Origin: a bacterium
GTDB lineage: Bacteria > Planctomycetota > Planctomycetia > Isosphaerales > Isosphaeraceae
DNA: 64,000 nucleotides
Assembly: GCA_016125085.1 (NCBI GenBank)
Contig: WGMM01000024.1
Span: 20,860 to 84,859, forward strand
Reading direction: 5' to 3'
Positions 13,851-23,306 of this stretch are shown here, one piece after another. The notes beneath the pieces were generated by a model. It was not told where the DNA came from. It searched no databases and saw only the letters and a program-made list of their open reading frames with translations. Position 1 is the first letter of the stretch, and each line of letters opens with the position of its first letter. Both the position numbers and the translations under genes were made by a program.

Positions 13851-15569
13851 TCAGCTGAAGAAATACAACTGATTCAGTGCGATCGATTTCGGCGGGACGA
13901 CCGTGGCATGGACTCCGTCGACCGTTACCGCGAACGTTTGCGGATTGACTTCGATATTCGGCAGATAGTCATTGCGTATCATGTGCCGCTTCGTCAGTAC
14001 GCGAGTCTGACTTACCGGTTCGACCATGCGTTTCAGGCCGTATTTTTCTTTCACGTTCGCATCGTACGCGGCTCGGGAGACGAACGAAATGCAAGTCTTG
14101 TCGATCGCCGTACCGGACGCGCCGAACATCGGCCGGTAGAACATGGGCTGGGGAGTCGGCAACGAGGCGTTCGGGTCACCCATGTTGGCCCAGACCACGA
14201 ATCCGCCCTTGAGCACCAGCTTCGGCTTGGCTCCGAAAAATGCAGTCTCCCAGAGCACCAGATCGGCCATTTTTCCGGGAGCTATCGACCCGAGAAGATG
14301 GGAAATGCCGGCGGTGATCGCGGGATTGATCGTGACTTTCGCCAGATATCGCAGAACACGAAAATTGTCATTCCCTGGCGCGTCTTCCGGCAATTTGCCG
14401 CGGGCCTGTTTCATCGCGTCGGCGGTCTGGAAGGAACGCAGGAAAGTCTCTCCGATCCGGCCCATGGCCTGCGAATCCGAGCCGATCATGGAGATCGCGC
14501 CCATATCGTGCAGAACGCTCTCGGCGACGATCGTTTCCGCTCGAACGCGGCTTTCGGCGAATGCCACGTCCGAAGGAATTTTCGGATTGAGGTTGTGACA
14601 CACCATGATCATGTCGAACAATTCCGCCACGGAATTGACGCCACATGGAAGCGTCGGGTTGGTCGAACTGGGCATGACGTTCGGCTGCCCGACCACTTTC
14701 AGGAGATCCGGGGCGTGGCCTCCGCCGGCGCCTTCCGAATGGTAGGTGTGGATCGTCCGACCGTCGAAAGCCGCGATCGAATCCTCGACGAAGCCGGATT
14801 CGTTAAGCGTATCGGTGTGCACGGCGACGGAAACGTCGTATTCTTCCGCAACGCTCAGGCAGCTTCGGATCGCCGCGGGAGTCGTGCCGTAATCTTCATG
14901 GATTTTGAAACCGGCCGCACCGGCCCGAATCTGTTCGACAAGAGGCGCAGGACGTGAAGCATTTCCTTTGCCCTGAAATCCCCAATTCACGGGCAGGCCT
15001 TCTGCCGCCCTCAGCATCATTTCCATGTTCCAGGGGCCGTTCGTGGTCGTGACTCCGTTGGTCCCGTCGGTCGGGCCGATCCCTCCGCCCCAGAGAGTCG
15101 TGATGCCGTTGGACAAAGCCGACCAGACCTGCTGGGGGCAGATCATGTGGACGTGCGTATCCATGCCGGCAGGGGTCAGAATCAGGTGTTCGCCCGTGAT
15201 CGCATCGGTCGATGTTCCGGTCACGAGCCCCGGCGTGACGCCCTCCATCGTCGAAGGATTTCCCGCCTTGCCGATCCCCACGATTCGGCCGTTGCGGATT
15301 CCGACATCCGCCTTGACGACCCCCAGAATCGGATCCAGGATCGTGACGTTCGTGATCACAAGATCCAGGCAGCCGGCCTCCTGCGTCAGGTTATTGTCGG
15401 AGCCCATGCCGTCACGCAACGTCTTGCCGCCACCGTAGACCAACTCGTCGCCGTAAGTTCTCAGGTCTTTCTCGATTTCGACGTACAGGTCGGTATTGCC
15501 AAGGCGGATCTTGTCGCCGACGGTCGGTCCGTAAAGGTCGGCATACTGTTTTCGGGAGATTTTCGACAT
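13851..15569 (-). CDS. ureC: Urease subunit alpha UreC
   Basis: A 572-residue amidohydrolase that splits urea to ammonia and carbamate. The nickel ligands are all present: HVH in [11 protein letters not shown], the carbamylated lysine in [11 protein letters not shown], His in [14 protein letters not shown], His in [14 protein letters not shown], and Asp in [11 protein letters not shown]. The flap segment VCHNL carries the mobile cysteine and histidine. I start at [15 protein letters not shown] (15569), the usual UreC start, although an ATG three codons earlier is possible. It forms the alpha-beta-gamma complex with the two genes upstream. Confidence 0.97.
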   Translation of the reverse strand: MSKISRKQYADLYGPTVGDKIRLGNTDLYVEIEKDLRTYGDELVYGGGKTLRDGMGSDNNLTQEAGCLDLVITNVTILDPILGVVKADVGIRNGRIVGIGKAGNPSTMEGVTPGLVTGTSTDAITGEHLILTPAGMDTHVHMICPQQVWSALSNGITTLWGGGIGPTDGTNGVTTTNGPWNMEMMLRAAEGLPVNWGFQGKGNASRPAPLVEQIRAGAAGFKIHEDYGTTPAAIRSCLSVAEEYDVSVAVHTDTLNESGFVEDSIAAFDGRTIHTYHSEGAGGGHAPDLLKVVGQPNVMPSSTNPTLPCGVNSVAELFDMIMVCHNLNPKIPSDVAFAESRVRAETIVAESVLHDMGAISMIGSDSQAMGRIGETFLRSFQTADAMKQARGKLPEDAPGNDNFRVLRYLAKVTINPAITAGISHLLGSIAPGKMADLVLWETAFFGAKPKLVLKGGFVVWANMGDPNASLPTPQPMFYRPMFGASGTAIDKTCISFVSRAAYDANVKEKYGLKRMVEPVSQTRVLTKRHMIRNDYLPNIEVNPQTFAVTVDGVHATVVPPKSIALNQLYFFS

Positions 15570-15634
15570 GACTGTCATTTCCTGCGAAGTTCAGGTTCGA
15601 TCCACATGATTCACAGCCGCTCGAATCCGTGCGG

Positions 15635-16120
15635 TCAATCGGGTCGTGACTTGAAGCCCATTTGTCGCATCTTCGACATGGCTTCGTCATAATTCGGCCG
15701 AAATTGGGCGTCGGGACCTTCACCCGTCCACCCATCGACCAGGTTATTGAACCCGACGCAAAATTGCTTGCCGCTCATCGGGACGAGCGTCACTTCCTTC
15801 TCGTCGCCGGGCTCGAAGCGGATTGCAGTCGTCGCCGGGATGTCGAGCCTCTTGCCGAAAGCCAAAGACCGATCGAATTCGAGATAACGGTTCACCTCGA
15901 AGAAATGGAAGTGGGAACCGACCTGAATCGGCCGATCCCCCGTGTTTCGGACTTTCAGAGTCGTAGTCGGTCGACCAGCGTTCAGCTCGATCTCACCGGT
16001 TCCCAGAATCAGTCCGCCGACCGGTGCCTTCTGTGATTCCGAAGATTGTATCGGCGCCTTGGGGTGCCGCGCGAATGTCTTTCTCGATTCGAGATCTTTC
16101 GAGTTCGTGTCGTCCGTCAT
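15635..16120 (-). CDS. ureB: Urease subunit beta UreB with N-terminal extension
   Basis: A 161-residue beta subunit. The family core starts at about residue 34 ([43 protein letters not shown]), continues through [18 protein letters not shown] and ends [21 protein letters not shown]. Typical beta subunits are 100-135 residues, so about 30 hydrophilic residues are added at the front. A GGAGGAG stands upstream of the ATG at 16120. It contributes the trimer interface of urease. Confidence 0.95.
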   Translation of the reverse strand: MTDDTNSKDLESRKTFARHPKAPIQSSESQKAPVGGLILGTGEIELNAGRPTTTLKVRNTGDRPIQVGSHFHFFEVNRYLEFDRSLAFGKRLDIPATTAIRFEPGDEKEVTLVPMSGKQFCVGFNNLVDGWTGEGPDAQFRPNYDEAMSKMRQMGFKSRPD

Positions 16121-16141
16121 GGTCCTGGACTCCTCCGGAAT

Positions 16142-16444
16142 TCACTTGATCGGTTCGTGCACGGTGATCAATCGGCTGCCATCGGTGAAAACGCCCTCAA
16201 GCTGCACGAATGGAATCATTTCAGGGACTCCTTCCATGACGTCCTCACGTGTCAGAACCTGCGCAGCTTCAGCCATCACTTCCTCGACCGTCTTTCCCTC
16301 GCGGGCACCTTCCAGAGCCGTGGCGCAGATGACTGCGACCGATTCCGGGTGGTTCAGTTTCAGCCCTTTCGCTTTTCGTCGCAGTGCGATGTCCGCCATC
16401 TGGTAGATCATCAGCTTTTCGATCTCACGTGGAGTCAGATGCAT
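16142..16444 (-). CDS. ureA: Urease subunit gamma UreA
   Basis: A 100-residue protein with the complete gamma-subunit pattern: [76 protein letters not shown]. Length is exactly that of stand-alone UreA. It is encoded 21 bases before ureB and 70 bases after the urea transporter gene. Confidence 0.97.
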   Translation of the reverse strand: MHLTPREIEKLMIYQMADIALRRKAKGLKLNHPESVAVICATALEGAREGKTVEEVMAEAAQVLTREDVMEGVPEMIPFVQLEGVFTDGSRLITVHEPIK

Positions 16445-16514
16445 TCGTTTTTCTCCTGGAAGATGTCCTTGAAGATCGATCGACGAATTCGTTCGGCCCG
16501 ATTGATGAAATCGG

Positions 16515-17426
16515 TTACGCCTCCGTGGATCGGATGAATTTCGCTTCGAGTTCGCTCAACAGGATAATGCCCCAGGCCGCGATGACGAAGGGGGCCGTCA
16601 AAGCCGGAATCCCGAGAGATTTCGGGAAGAACTCCGTCAATGGCACGCTGATGAGCGCCGCGAAAATCGGCAGAAGCAGTCCGGGACGCCAGAGAAAGAT
16701 CGCCAGCGCCGCCAGCGATGCGTTGTAGCCGTAAATTCCCAGGCCGATCGCGGCCGAAGGATCATGATGATACAGGGAAAGACCAGTTCCGGCCGCCGAG
16801 CCGACGAACGCCATGACAGCGTGACGCCAGTCGCTGACCGCCAGCCCAGCCAGAAAGCAGAGACCGGTGAGGGCCGTCGAACCGAACATGACTTCAGCCA
16901 GGCCGGCGAACGTCGACTCGACAAGACTTTCCGACTTTGCGACCGCTACGGACGGGCTCGCGTCGCTCGAATTCCCGACGAATTCATGAGTCATCGAAAG
17001 TGTCAACCACGTCACGATGACGAACGGTGCCGTGTATACGGGAAGCTTGAGGAGGCCTCGTGCCGTTTTCGCGAAGGGAACGCACAAACCGCATGCCAGG
17101 ATCATAAGCCCCCACGTCAGAACGCTCTGAGGCTGTAGGTAAAACGGCAGTGCGATCCCGACGAGCGCCGGGTTGTAGCCATGCAGGCCTGACCAGATCT
17201 CCGATCGCTCGTATTTGAGCAAGTACGCGACGAGCGGACCGATGACAGCTCCGAGGATCAGCCCGGCTGCCAGCCAGAGCGAAGTCAAGGCAATGCCGGC
17301 GAGAAACGCGAGCCCCGTCCACGCGTTCGACTGGAACATGATCTGGCCGATGCCCCTCAAAACGACCTGCAGGGGAGCGATCAGGCCAGATCCGCCACGG
17401 TTGATGATCGAATTTTCGGCAGACAT
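16515..17426 (-). CDS. UT-family urea transporter
   Basis: A 303-residue integral membrane protein with about ten hydrophobic segments in two similar halves. Each half has the UT signature around [18 protein letters not shown] and [17 protein letters not shown], which line the urea-selective pore. UT proteins are passive urea channels. It is the first gene of the urease operon, so it should feed urea to the enzyme. Its ATG lies at 17426, with the shared intergenic region to the porin gene upstream. Confidence 0.93.
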   Translation of the reverse strand: MSAENSIINRGGSGLIAPLQVVLRGIGQIMFQSNAWTGLAFLAGIALTSLWLAAGLILGAVIGPLVAYLLKYERSEIWSGLHGYNPALVGIALPFYLQPQSVLTWGLMILACGLCVPFAKTARGLLKLPVYTAPFVIVTWLTLSMTHEFVGNSSDASPSVAVAKSESLVESTFAGLAEVMFGSTALTGLCFLAGLAVSDWRHAVMAFVGSAAGTGLSLYHHDPSAAIGLGIYGYNASLAALAIFLWRPGLLLPIFAALISVPLTEFFPKSLGIPALTAPFVIAAWGIILLSELEAKFIRSTEA

Positions 17427-17906
17427 CGGTGAACGTCGATTCGGTGAGACGGCTTCGTCGGTTCGCGACTGTTCCTATCGAATCTACATTACTCCGACAG
17501 AATGCTGAAGTCCACAATTATGGACCGACCGCTCAAAAATACCGGTCGCGGCTCCGGAATCGCCGGAATCACGAAAATGCGCAGGACACGCCCGCGTAAC
17601 CCTTTGCGAAGCGCGGAACTCGCCGGATCAGCGAAAGGCGATCGAATCGGAAGCTGGTCGAAATCAAGAATTCCGCTCCTGCAACCGATAAATTCGATAC
17701 AGATTGACAATGGAGTCCGGAACGGGCCTGATTCGTCAATTCGATCCTGATTCGCAAAACTGGACATGAAACCTCACAGGGAAATCCGATACGGGTTTGC
17801 CTCAAATTCTCGCTCGACAGCGTAATCGAAGCCGCTCATCGAAGCCGGTACGACCACGCAGCCGAGGCGCGCATGTGGCGGTTCCAGAACCTCCAGAGAC
17901 AAGATC
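17427..17906. other. Divergent control region between urease operon and porin
   Basis: A 480-base stretch with no convincing gene. Short readings on both strands exist, but they have no ribosome binding site or family likeness. It must hold the promoters of the leftward urea transporter-urease operon and the rightward porin gene. I see no clear NtcA- or nickel-regulator-like palindrome. Confidence 0.5.
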
Positions 17907-19796
17907 ATGGCCAACACAACGCTTCGAGGTCAGCGAACCGCATCAGGTTCCGCCCAAAGGCTCGACTCCGACGAAACCCTCGAGGTTCTCGAGCAGTACC
18001 GGCCCGACATGAAACGGGTCGGGCGCTGGTCGGTCATGTTCGGACCGAAGTCTCGCTATGTTCTTGCCGCGATGCTCCTCTGGCCCCTGCCTGAATTTGC
18101 CCGTGGGCAGAATCCGGGAGACCCGTCGGCCCCGGCTCCTGCAGCACCGGCGACGATCACGAACGCCGAGTTGCTCGAGGAAATTCGCCGGCTGCGTTCT
18201 GAAGTCGTCCAGGTAAAAGAGCTTCGAGACGAAGTTCGTTCGCTTCGCGGTCAGATCGATGAACTCCGTTCGAAGCCCGGGACGGAGATCGCCCCGACCG
18301 CTGATGCGTCGGCGAACCCCGCCGGCGCTCAAGTCGTCGAAGGGTCACCGTTCGTTTTCGAGGATATCCGGTTCGTCGAGCCGCCGCCGGCGGTTGCACC
18401 GTTTTCCGCCCCTGCGACAGCCCCCGTGGCGAATCGCAGCGGAGCGCCGGCGGCCCGTGTCACGACGACCCACTCCGGAGCGAGTACGACCGAAACCGTC
18501 TATGGCGATCCGGATCATCCCGCCAACGACAACTTCCCGCTCAACGTCAGATACCGCTACAACTTCGGCACAGGTGCGCTGGGCGGCGGCGGTTACACTC
18601 AGGTGGGCGACGAAGACGGTGAATTCACGGTCAATCTCACCAATCAGATCACGCTCGACGGAACTTTCTATGACCGGCAGAACATGCCGACGATCGAACA
18701 GGGCTTCAACGTCCCGTTCGCCCGGACGTTCCTGTACGGCAATATCACGAAAAACTGGATCTATCAGGTCGGCACTCAAGGATTTCTCGGCCAGTTCAAT
18801 CTTCTGGACGTTTTCGGAGCCTATCGCTTCGGTGACGCTTTGACCTTGCGGTTCGGCAAAGGATTGACGCCGCCCCTGTACGAATACTACGCATTTTCCC
18901 CGGCGATGGAGACGGTGATCACCAATTCGCCGCTTTTCCAGCTCGCCGGCAAGCGTCAGATGGGCATCATGGCCCTGGGCAATCTTTTCGACGGCCGCTT
19001 GCAGTATTGGTCCGGCATCAACAATTCCGGCACGAGCTGGTGGTACGACATCAACCGGAATGTGGAATTCAACGGAGCGTTGACATTGACGCCCTTCGCT
19101 CAGTCTGACTCGATCTTCTCAAGTTTGGGTGGCGGTGTCGGATTCTCCGCTGGCAACGACCTCTACCGACTGGACCCCGGTCAGCAAATCGCTTTCGTCA
19201 ATGGCGCCGGCGAACCGACCACCAATTCGGAATTCGTCACATCGACAGGAATTCCGTTCTTCACGTACAACGAGGGCGTCATCGCGGATGGACTGCGGAC
19301 CCGGATCGCCCCGCACGTGTTCTGGTACGGTCGATTCAGCGTGCTGGCTGAATACATGAATTTCAGCCGGGAACTGGCGGATGCCAATGCCAGAGGCCGT
19401 TCGACCCAGAACGGTTATTACGTCAATTTGTCGTACTACCTGACCGGCGAGCGCGATTTTCAGGGGAACGGCTTTCAGGGCTATTCGACCACAGCGCCTC
19501 TGCGACCGTTCCGGCCGAGTCGCGGGCAATTCGGTCCAGGTGCATGGCAGATCGCCTCGCAATGGGCTCAGTTGAACGCCGGCACGAGCGATTTCCGGCT
19601 CGGATTCGCGGATCCGGCAAAGTCGACGAACTTGCTGGACCAGATGATGATCGGCATCAACTGGTGGCCGAATCGATACACGCGGATGTCGTTCAACTAC
19701 ATCTGGACAGGCCTGAACCGCCCCATTCCGATCAACGGCCCCGATCCCATCGATACCTGGGGAACATTCTGGTTTCGATACGCCATGTTCTTCTGA
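17907..19796 (+). CDS. Outer-membrane porin, OprO/OprP-like, with periplasmic coiled coil
   Basis: A 629-residue protein. A hydrophobic signal (YVLAAMLLWPLPEFARG) lies near residues 50-67, so the real start may be one of the in-frame ATGs at residues 35 or 44 rather than 17907. Residues about 85-125 form a coiled coil (ELLEEIRRLRSEVVQVKELRDEV...). After a proline-rich linker, residues 210-629 are a beta-barrel of repeated aromatic strands (LTLRFGKGLTPPLYEYYAFSP, RYTRMSFNYIWTGLNRPI) ending in Phe-Phe, as outer-membrane porins do. The coiled coil resembles trimeric porins of planctomycetes and cyanobacteria. Divergent from the urease operon, it may pass urea. Confidence 0.75.
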   Translation: MANTTLRGQRTASGSAQRLDSDETLEVLEQYRPDMKRVGRWSVMFGPKSRYVLAAMLLWPLPEFARGQNPGDPSAPAPAAPATITNAELLEEIRRLRSEVVQVKELRDEVRSLRGQIDELRSKPGTEIAPTADASANPAGAQVVEGSPFVFEDIRFVEPPPAVAPFSAPATAPVANRSGAPAARVTTTHSGASTTETVYGDPDHPANDNFPLNVRYRYNFGTGALGGGGYTQVGDEDGEFTVNLTNQITLDGTFYDRQNMPTIEQGFNVPFARTFLYGNITKNWIYQVGTQGFLGQFNLLDVFGAYRFGDALTLRFGKGLTPPLYEYYAFSPAMETVITNSPLFQLAGKRQMGIMALGNLFDGRLQYWSGINNSGTSWWYDINRNVEFNGALTLTPFAQSDSIFSSLGGGVGFSAGNDLYRLDPGQQIAFVNGAGEPTTNSEFVTSTGIPFFTYNEGVIADGLRTRIAPHVFWYGRFSVLAEYMNFSRELADANARGRSTQNGYYVNLSYYLTGERDFQGNGFQGYSTTAPLRPFRPSRGQFGPGAWQIASQWAQLNAGTSDFRLGFADPAKSTNLLDQMMIGINWWPNRYTRMSFNYIWTGLNRPIPINGPDPIDTWGTFWFRYAMFF

Positions 19797-20280
19797 GAAT
19801 CATGCCGGATCCTTCCGTCGAAGAAATTGCAGCCTGAATCGAACAGAACCCATTATGTCCATGACGCGACGGTATGACCAGTCGCCACGCGGGCAGCGCG
19901 TGCATGCTTCGACGCCGCATGGAGCCTTGAAAACGCTGACATGAACCGCACAGCCATTCGAGCCGGCCGCGTTTCCGCTTGTGCCGTTTTCGATAGTGCG
20001 ATGAGTCGCCTCTGTTTCGAATCCTGCGTCGATCTGCTGCTGTTGCCGACGTTATCCGAAGGCGATGTCGTCGGCATGGACAACTTGCCTGCGAACAAGT
20101 CGAAAGCGGTTGTGGAAGCCATCGACTCGATCGAGCCGTTTCGCAATTGGCGACGATCACGACCGAGTTGAAATCAATACTGATACGACCGAACCGAATC
20201 CTATTGAAATTGCGATGAATTTCAGCGGTTGCAGGCATTACGGCACGCTGAAAGGCCCAGAACGGTCCGGCGCGTGGCGA
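19797..20280. other. Intergenic DNA
   Basis: A 484-base stretch between the convergent porin and kinase genes. I found no supported gene. Near 20219-20262 a loose inverted repeat (TTTCAGCG ... CGCTGAAA) could end the kinase transcript but lacks a T run. Confidence 0.4.
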
Positions 20281-23271
20281 TCACTTCTTCAGGCTGGATT
20301 TCAAGCCTTCAACCAGGCTTTCGAATTCCGCTTCGCCCCGGATCGGATCCAGATCGGGCTCGGTTTCCAATGCCACCCAGTCACGGTACCCTGAGCTGAT
20401 CGAAGCCGAAATCGCCTTGATCGCCTTTTGAGCATAGCTCGATCGCAACTCCGTAGCGAGCCCCGGAACGGCCGAGCAACCTGCATAACATCGGGCCGTT
20501 TCGAACAGGATTTCGGGATCGCTCATATCCTTGCGATCATTAAAGCGGCTGGCGATCGCCGCGGCCTTTTCGTGCTCGCCCACGCGCGGCAGCACAAGCA
20601 TCAGGTCAAGCTGACGGCGTTCGTTCTTCGGGTCCTCTTCCGCCTGCTTCTCGCGTATCGCAAGACACTCCTTCAGGTATTTTTCGGCGGTCGGCGACTT
20701 CGTCTCATATGACAGAATGCCGTTGCGAAGCAACGCGACACCCAAATCCCGCTGAAGCTCGGCATTTTTCGGATCTTCGGCCGCAAGTTTCCGGCTCAGT
20801 TCCAGGTTCTTTTCGTATAACGGCCGGGCGGTGTCCGGTTCGTCGCAATGGAGGCGGAAATCACCCAGGTTTCCGTATATGACGGAAAGTTCCCTCTGAT
20901 ATTTCAGATTCTCCGGATGCTCGCTGACCAGTTTCTGACGCACCGCCAGACAGTTTTCGCAGTCCTCGAAGGCTTTCTTCCGATCGCCGCTTCGAAAGTG
21001 CACCTCCGCGAGAGCGAGATACGCCGTCGACAGTTCCAGCGAGAACTGCTCATTCGCCGGCTGTTCGCTGGCGATCTCCTGACGAATTTTCAACACCTTG
21101 TCGAAATCGCTTGCGGCAGATTCCGGATTCCCCATGCGAAGGTGAACGACCGCCAGTTGCGTTGCAGCGGCGGCCATCGCCCGCTTCGCGACCATAGGAT
21201 CGACTGGCCGCTCGCCGTTGCCTTTGGGGTTTTCGAGGATGGCTTCGTAAATCGCGATGGCCTTCTCGTAATATCCGACGGAGGCCTTCATGTCCCTGCG
21301 AATTTGCTGGCTCATATTCCCCAGCATGATGAAAGTGGCCGCCAGGTTCGCCTGCGACGTCGACCATTCCGGGTTCGCCAGTGCTCGTTTTTCCGTGATA
21401 CGGTGGCAACGCTCGAACTGGTCGAACGCGGCCTCCGTATCTCCAAGCTGCATGAACATCTGCCCCATCTTCATGTGGGCTGCCGCCATGGTGGCTTCGG
21501 TGCTGGTCGATTTTTCCGCATGCTCTGCAACCTGCTTGAGCCCCGTCATGGCCGTCGCCAGCAGGTCTTTTTTGAGCTGCTGCGTTCTGGGGGCGTCGTC
21601 CAGCTGTTCCTGAACTTTGACGACGAGCGTCGCCAAAGTGTTCAAAGCAAGAGTTGACTGGTCGCTGGCGATTTTGGCGTTGGTATCCGCTACGCCACGC
21701 AGGCGTTCCTCGGATTTCGCTTTCTGCTCGAACCAGCGGCTTGCGATTTCGGCTGTCTGGCGAGCCTGCGAAATGCGGTAAGCCGCGACCGTGGAACCGA
21801 TGGCCGTCGTCAGCAACAGGGCCACCAGAGATGCCGAAAGCACTGCGACCCGCGGATTCCGCCTGCCCCAGCGCAAAAGGCGTTCCGTGGTGCTGATCGG
21901 CCTGGCGTAGATCGGTTTGCCATCCAGAAACCGCTGGAGGTCGTCGGCCAGTTCGCCGGCGTCGCCGTACCGTTTTTCAGGCTCTTTCTGCAGGCATTTG
22001 AGGCAGATGGTCTCAAGGTCCGAAGGCACCTTCGGCTGAAGATAGCTCGGCGGCACAGCCTCCTGATTCTGCACCTGATGGAGAGTGTCCATCACCGACG
22101 TGCCCACGAACGGCGTGCGACCCGTGAGACATTCGTAAAGGATCACGCCGATCGCGTAAATGTCAGCCGGTGGGCCGATCTTGTGAGTGTCACCCTTGGC
22201 CTGTTCCGGAGCCATGTAATTGGGCGTGCCCATCAGCGTGCCGCTGCGGGTCTGGCCCGAGTCGGACTCCATCCGCTTGGCAAGCCCGAAATCCGTGATC
22301 TTCGGCACCCCGTCGCTGGTGATCAACACGTTCGCGGGTTTCAAATCCCGGTGGATCACGCCATGCGAATGCGCTGCGAACATCGCACGGGCCAGAGCTT
22401 CCACGAACCGGGCGGCATCCGATGCGGGCATCGGTTCCCGGGCGAGCTTTTCGGCCAGACTGCCCCCGGAAACGTACTCCAGCGAAAAGAACGGAATCCC
22501 GTCGTGTTCGCTGACTTCGAAGATCTGGACAATATTCGGGTGCACCAGCAGTGCGACGGCCTCAGCCTCGGTGAAGAACCTGGCGAGTGCCTCCGAGCCG
22601 GCATGCGCACCGGCAAGAACCATCTTCAGCGCCACGATCCGGTTCAGCTTGATCTGGCGTGCCTTGTAGACGACGCCCATGCCGCCCCGGCCGAGTTCGC
22701 CGAGAATCTCATAGCCCCGGACGTAGGGGAATTCCGTCGGCCCTGAATGGCCCTTCGGGCTGTCGACGATCGTCACACCCTGCGAAAAATTGCCCGAACC
22801 GAAGCCGGAATCCTCACCGAAATTCGAATCGCTTTCGACGAATAACTTCGTCGCTCCATTATCGGCGGAATTCGCGAATTTCAAATCTTCGGCGAATTGA
22901 GAATCGCCCGGGGATGGATTTTGCCGGCGATCTTGCAGCAGCCCCGAATCCTGGCCGTCGGCCACGACGATCGTATTGCCCATTTCCAGCGAGTCAGTCG
23001 AAACGTAGGCCAGCAGCGTTCCGGCCTGGGATTTCGATCCGCTGTCGCCGCCCGACGATCGCTGCGACGCATAAACGGATGCCATGCGACCGAGCAGGTG
23101 GCTCAATTTCGCCCGGGCCTCAACCGGCACGGTTTCGACGAAATCCACCGGATCGGGAATCACGCCGCCCGGCACCAGTCCGAACAGTGCAGCTTCGTAC
23201 CGCAAGGCGGCGGCACGAACCTGTTCGTCGATCAAATCGTTCGAAAGCGGGCCGGACTGTTCAGGGCTCAT
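20281..23271 (-). CDS. Transmembrane Ser/Thr protein kinase with TPR sensor domain
   Basis: A 996-residue protein. Residues about 185-445 are a Hanks-type kinase: GRGGMGVVYKA glycine loop, VALKMVL lysine, HRDLKPANVLI catalytic loop, DFGLAK, APEQAKG and a GVILYECLTG segment. One transmembrane helix follows at about 474-497 (VALLLTTAIGSTVAAYRI). The outer part has about eight TPR-like repeats to the end. The N-terminal 180 residues are unstructured and acidic. Such kinases are abundant in planctomycetes; targets are unknown. It starts 35 bases after the stop of the giant surface protein on the same strand, so the two may be cotranscribed. Confidence 0.92.
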   Translation of the reverse strand: MSPEQSGPLSNDLIDEQVRAAALRYEAALFGLVPGGVIPDPVDFVETVPVEARAKLSHLLGRMASVYASQRSSGGDSGSKSQAGTLLAYVSTDSLEMGNTIVVADGQDSGLLQDRRQNPSPGDSQFAEDLKFANSADNGATKLFVESDSNFGEDSGFGSGNFSQGVTIVDSPKGHSGPTEFPYVRGYEILGELGRGGMGVVYKARQIKLNRIVALKMVLAGAHAGSEALARFFTEAEAVALLVHPNIVQIFEVSEHDGIPFFSLEYVSGGSLAEKLAREPMPASDAARFVEALARAMFAAHSHGVIHRDLKPANVLITSDGVPKITDFGLAKRMESDSGQTRSGTLMGTPNYMAPEQAKGDTHKIGPPADIYAIGVILYECLTGRTPFVGTSVMDTLHQVQNQEAVPPSYLQPKVPSDLETICLKCLQKEPEKRYGDAGELADDLQRFLDGKPIYARPISTTERLLRWGRRNPRVAVLSASLVALLLTTAIGSTVAAYRISQARQTAEIASRWFEQKAKSEERLRGVADTNAKIASDQSTLALNTLATLVVKVQEQLDDAPRTQQLKKDLLATAMTGLKQVAEHAEKSTSTEATMAAAHMKMGQMFMQLGDTEAAFDQFERCHRITEKRALANPEWSTSQANLAATFIMLGNMSQQIRRDMKASVGYYEKAIAIYEAILENPKGNGERPVDPMVAKRAMAAAATQLAVVHLRMGNPESAASDFDKVLKIRQEIASEQPANEQFSLELSTAYLALAEVHFRSGDRKKAFEDCENCLAVRQKLVSEHPENLKYQRELSVIYGNLGDFRLHCDEPDTARPLYEKNLELSRKLAAEDPKNAELQRDLGVALLRNGILSYETKSPTAEKYLKECLAIREKQAEEDPKNERRQLDLMLVLPRVGEHEKAAAIASRFNDRKDMSDPEILFETARCYAGCSAVPGLATELRSSYAQKAIKAISASISSGYRDWVALETEPDLDPIRGEAEFESLVEGLKSSLKK

Positions 23272-23306
23272 GAGTCCTCACTCCCTCGCTCGCCATCGAA
23301 CGTGAT

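Noticed and set aside
13122..14957. A 611-codon open frame on the + strand opposite ureC and ureE
   Set aside because: It lies antisense to genes with complete urease motifs and shows no family likeness; it is an effect of high GC and codon bias.
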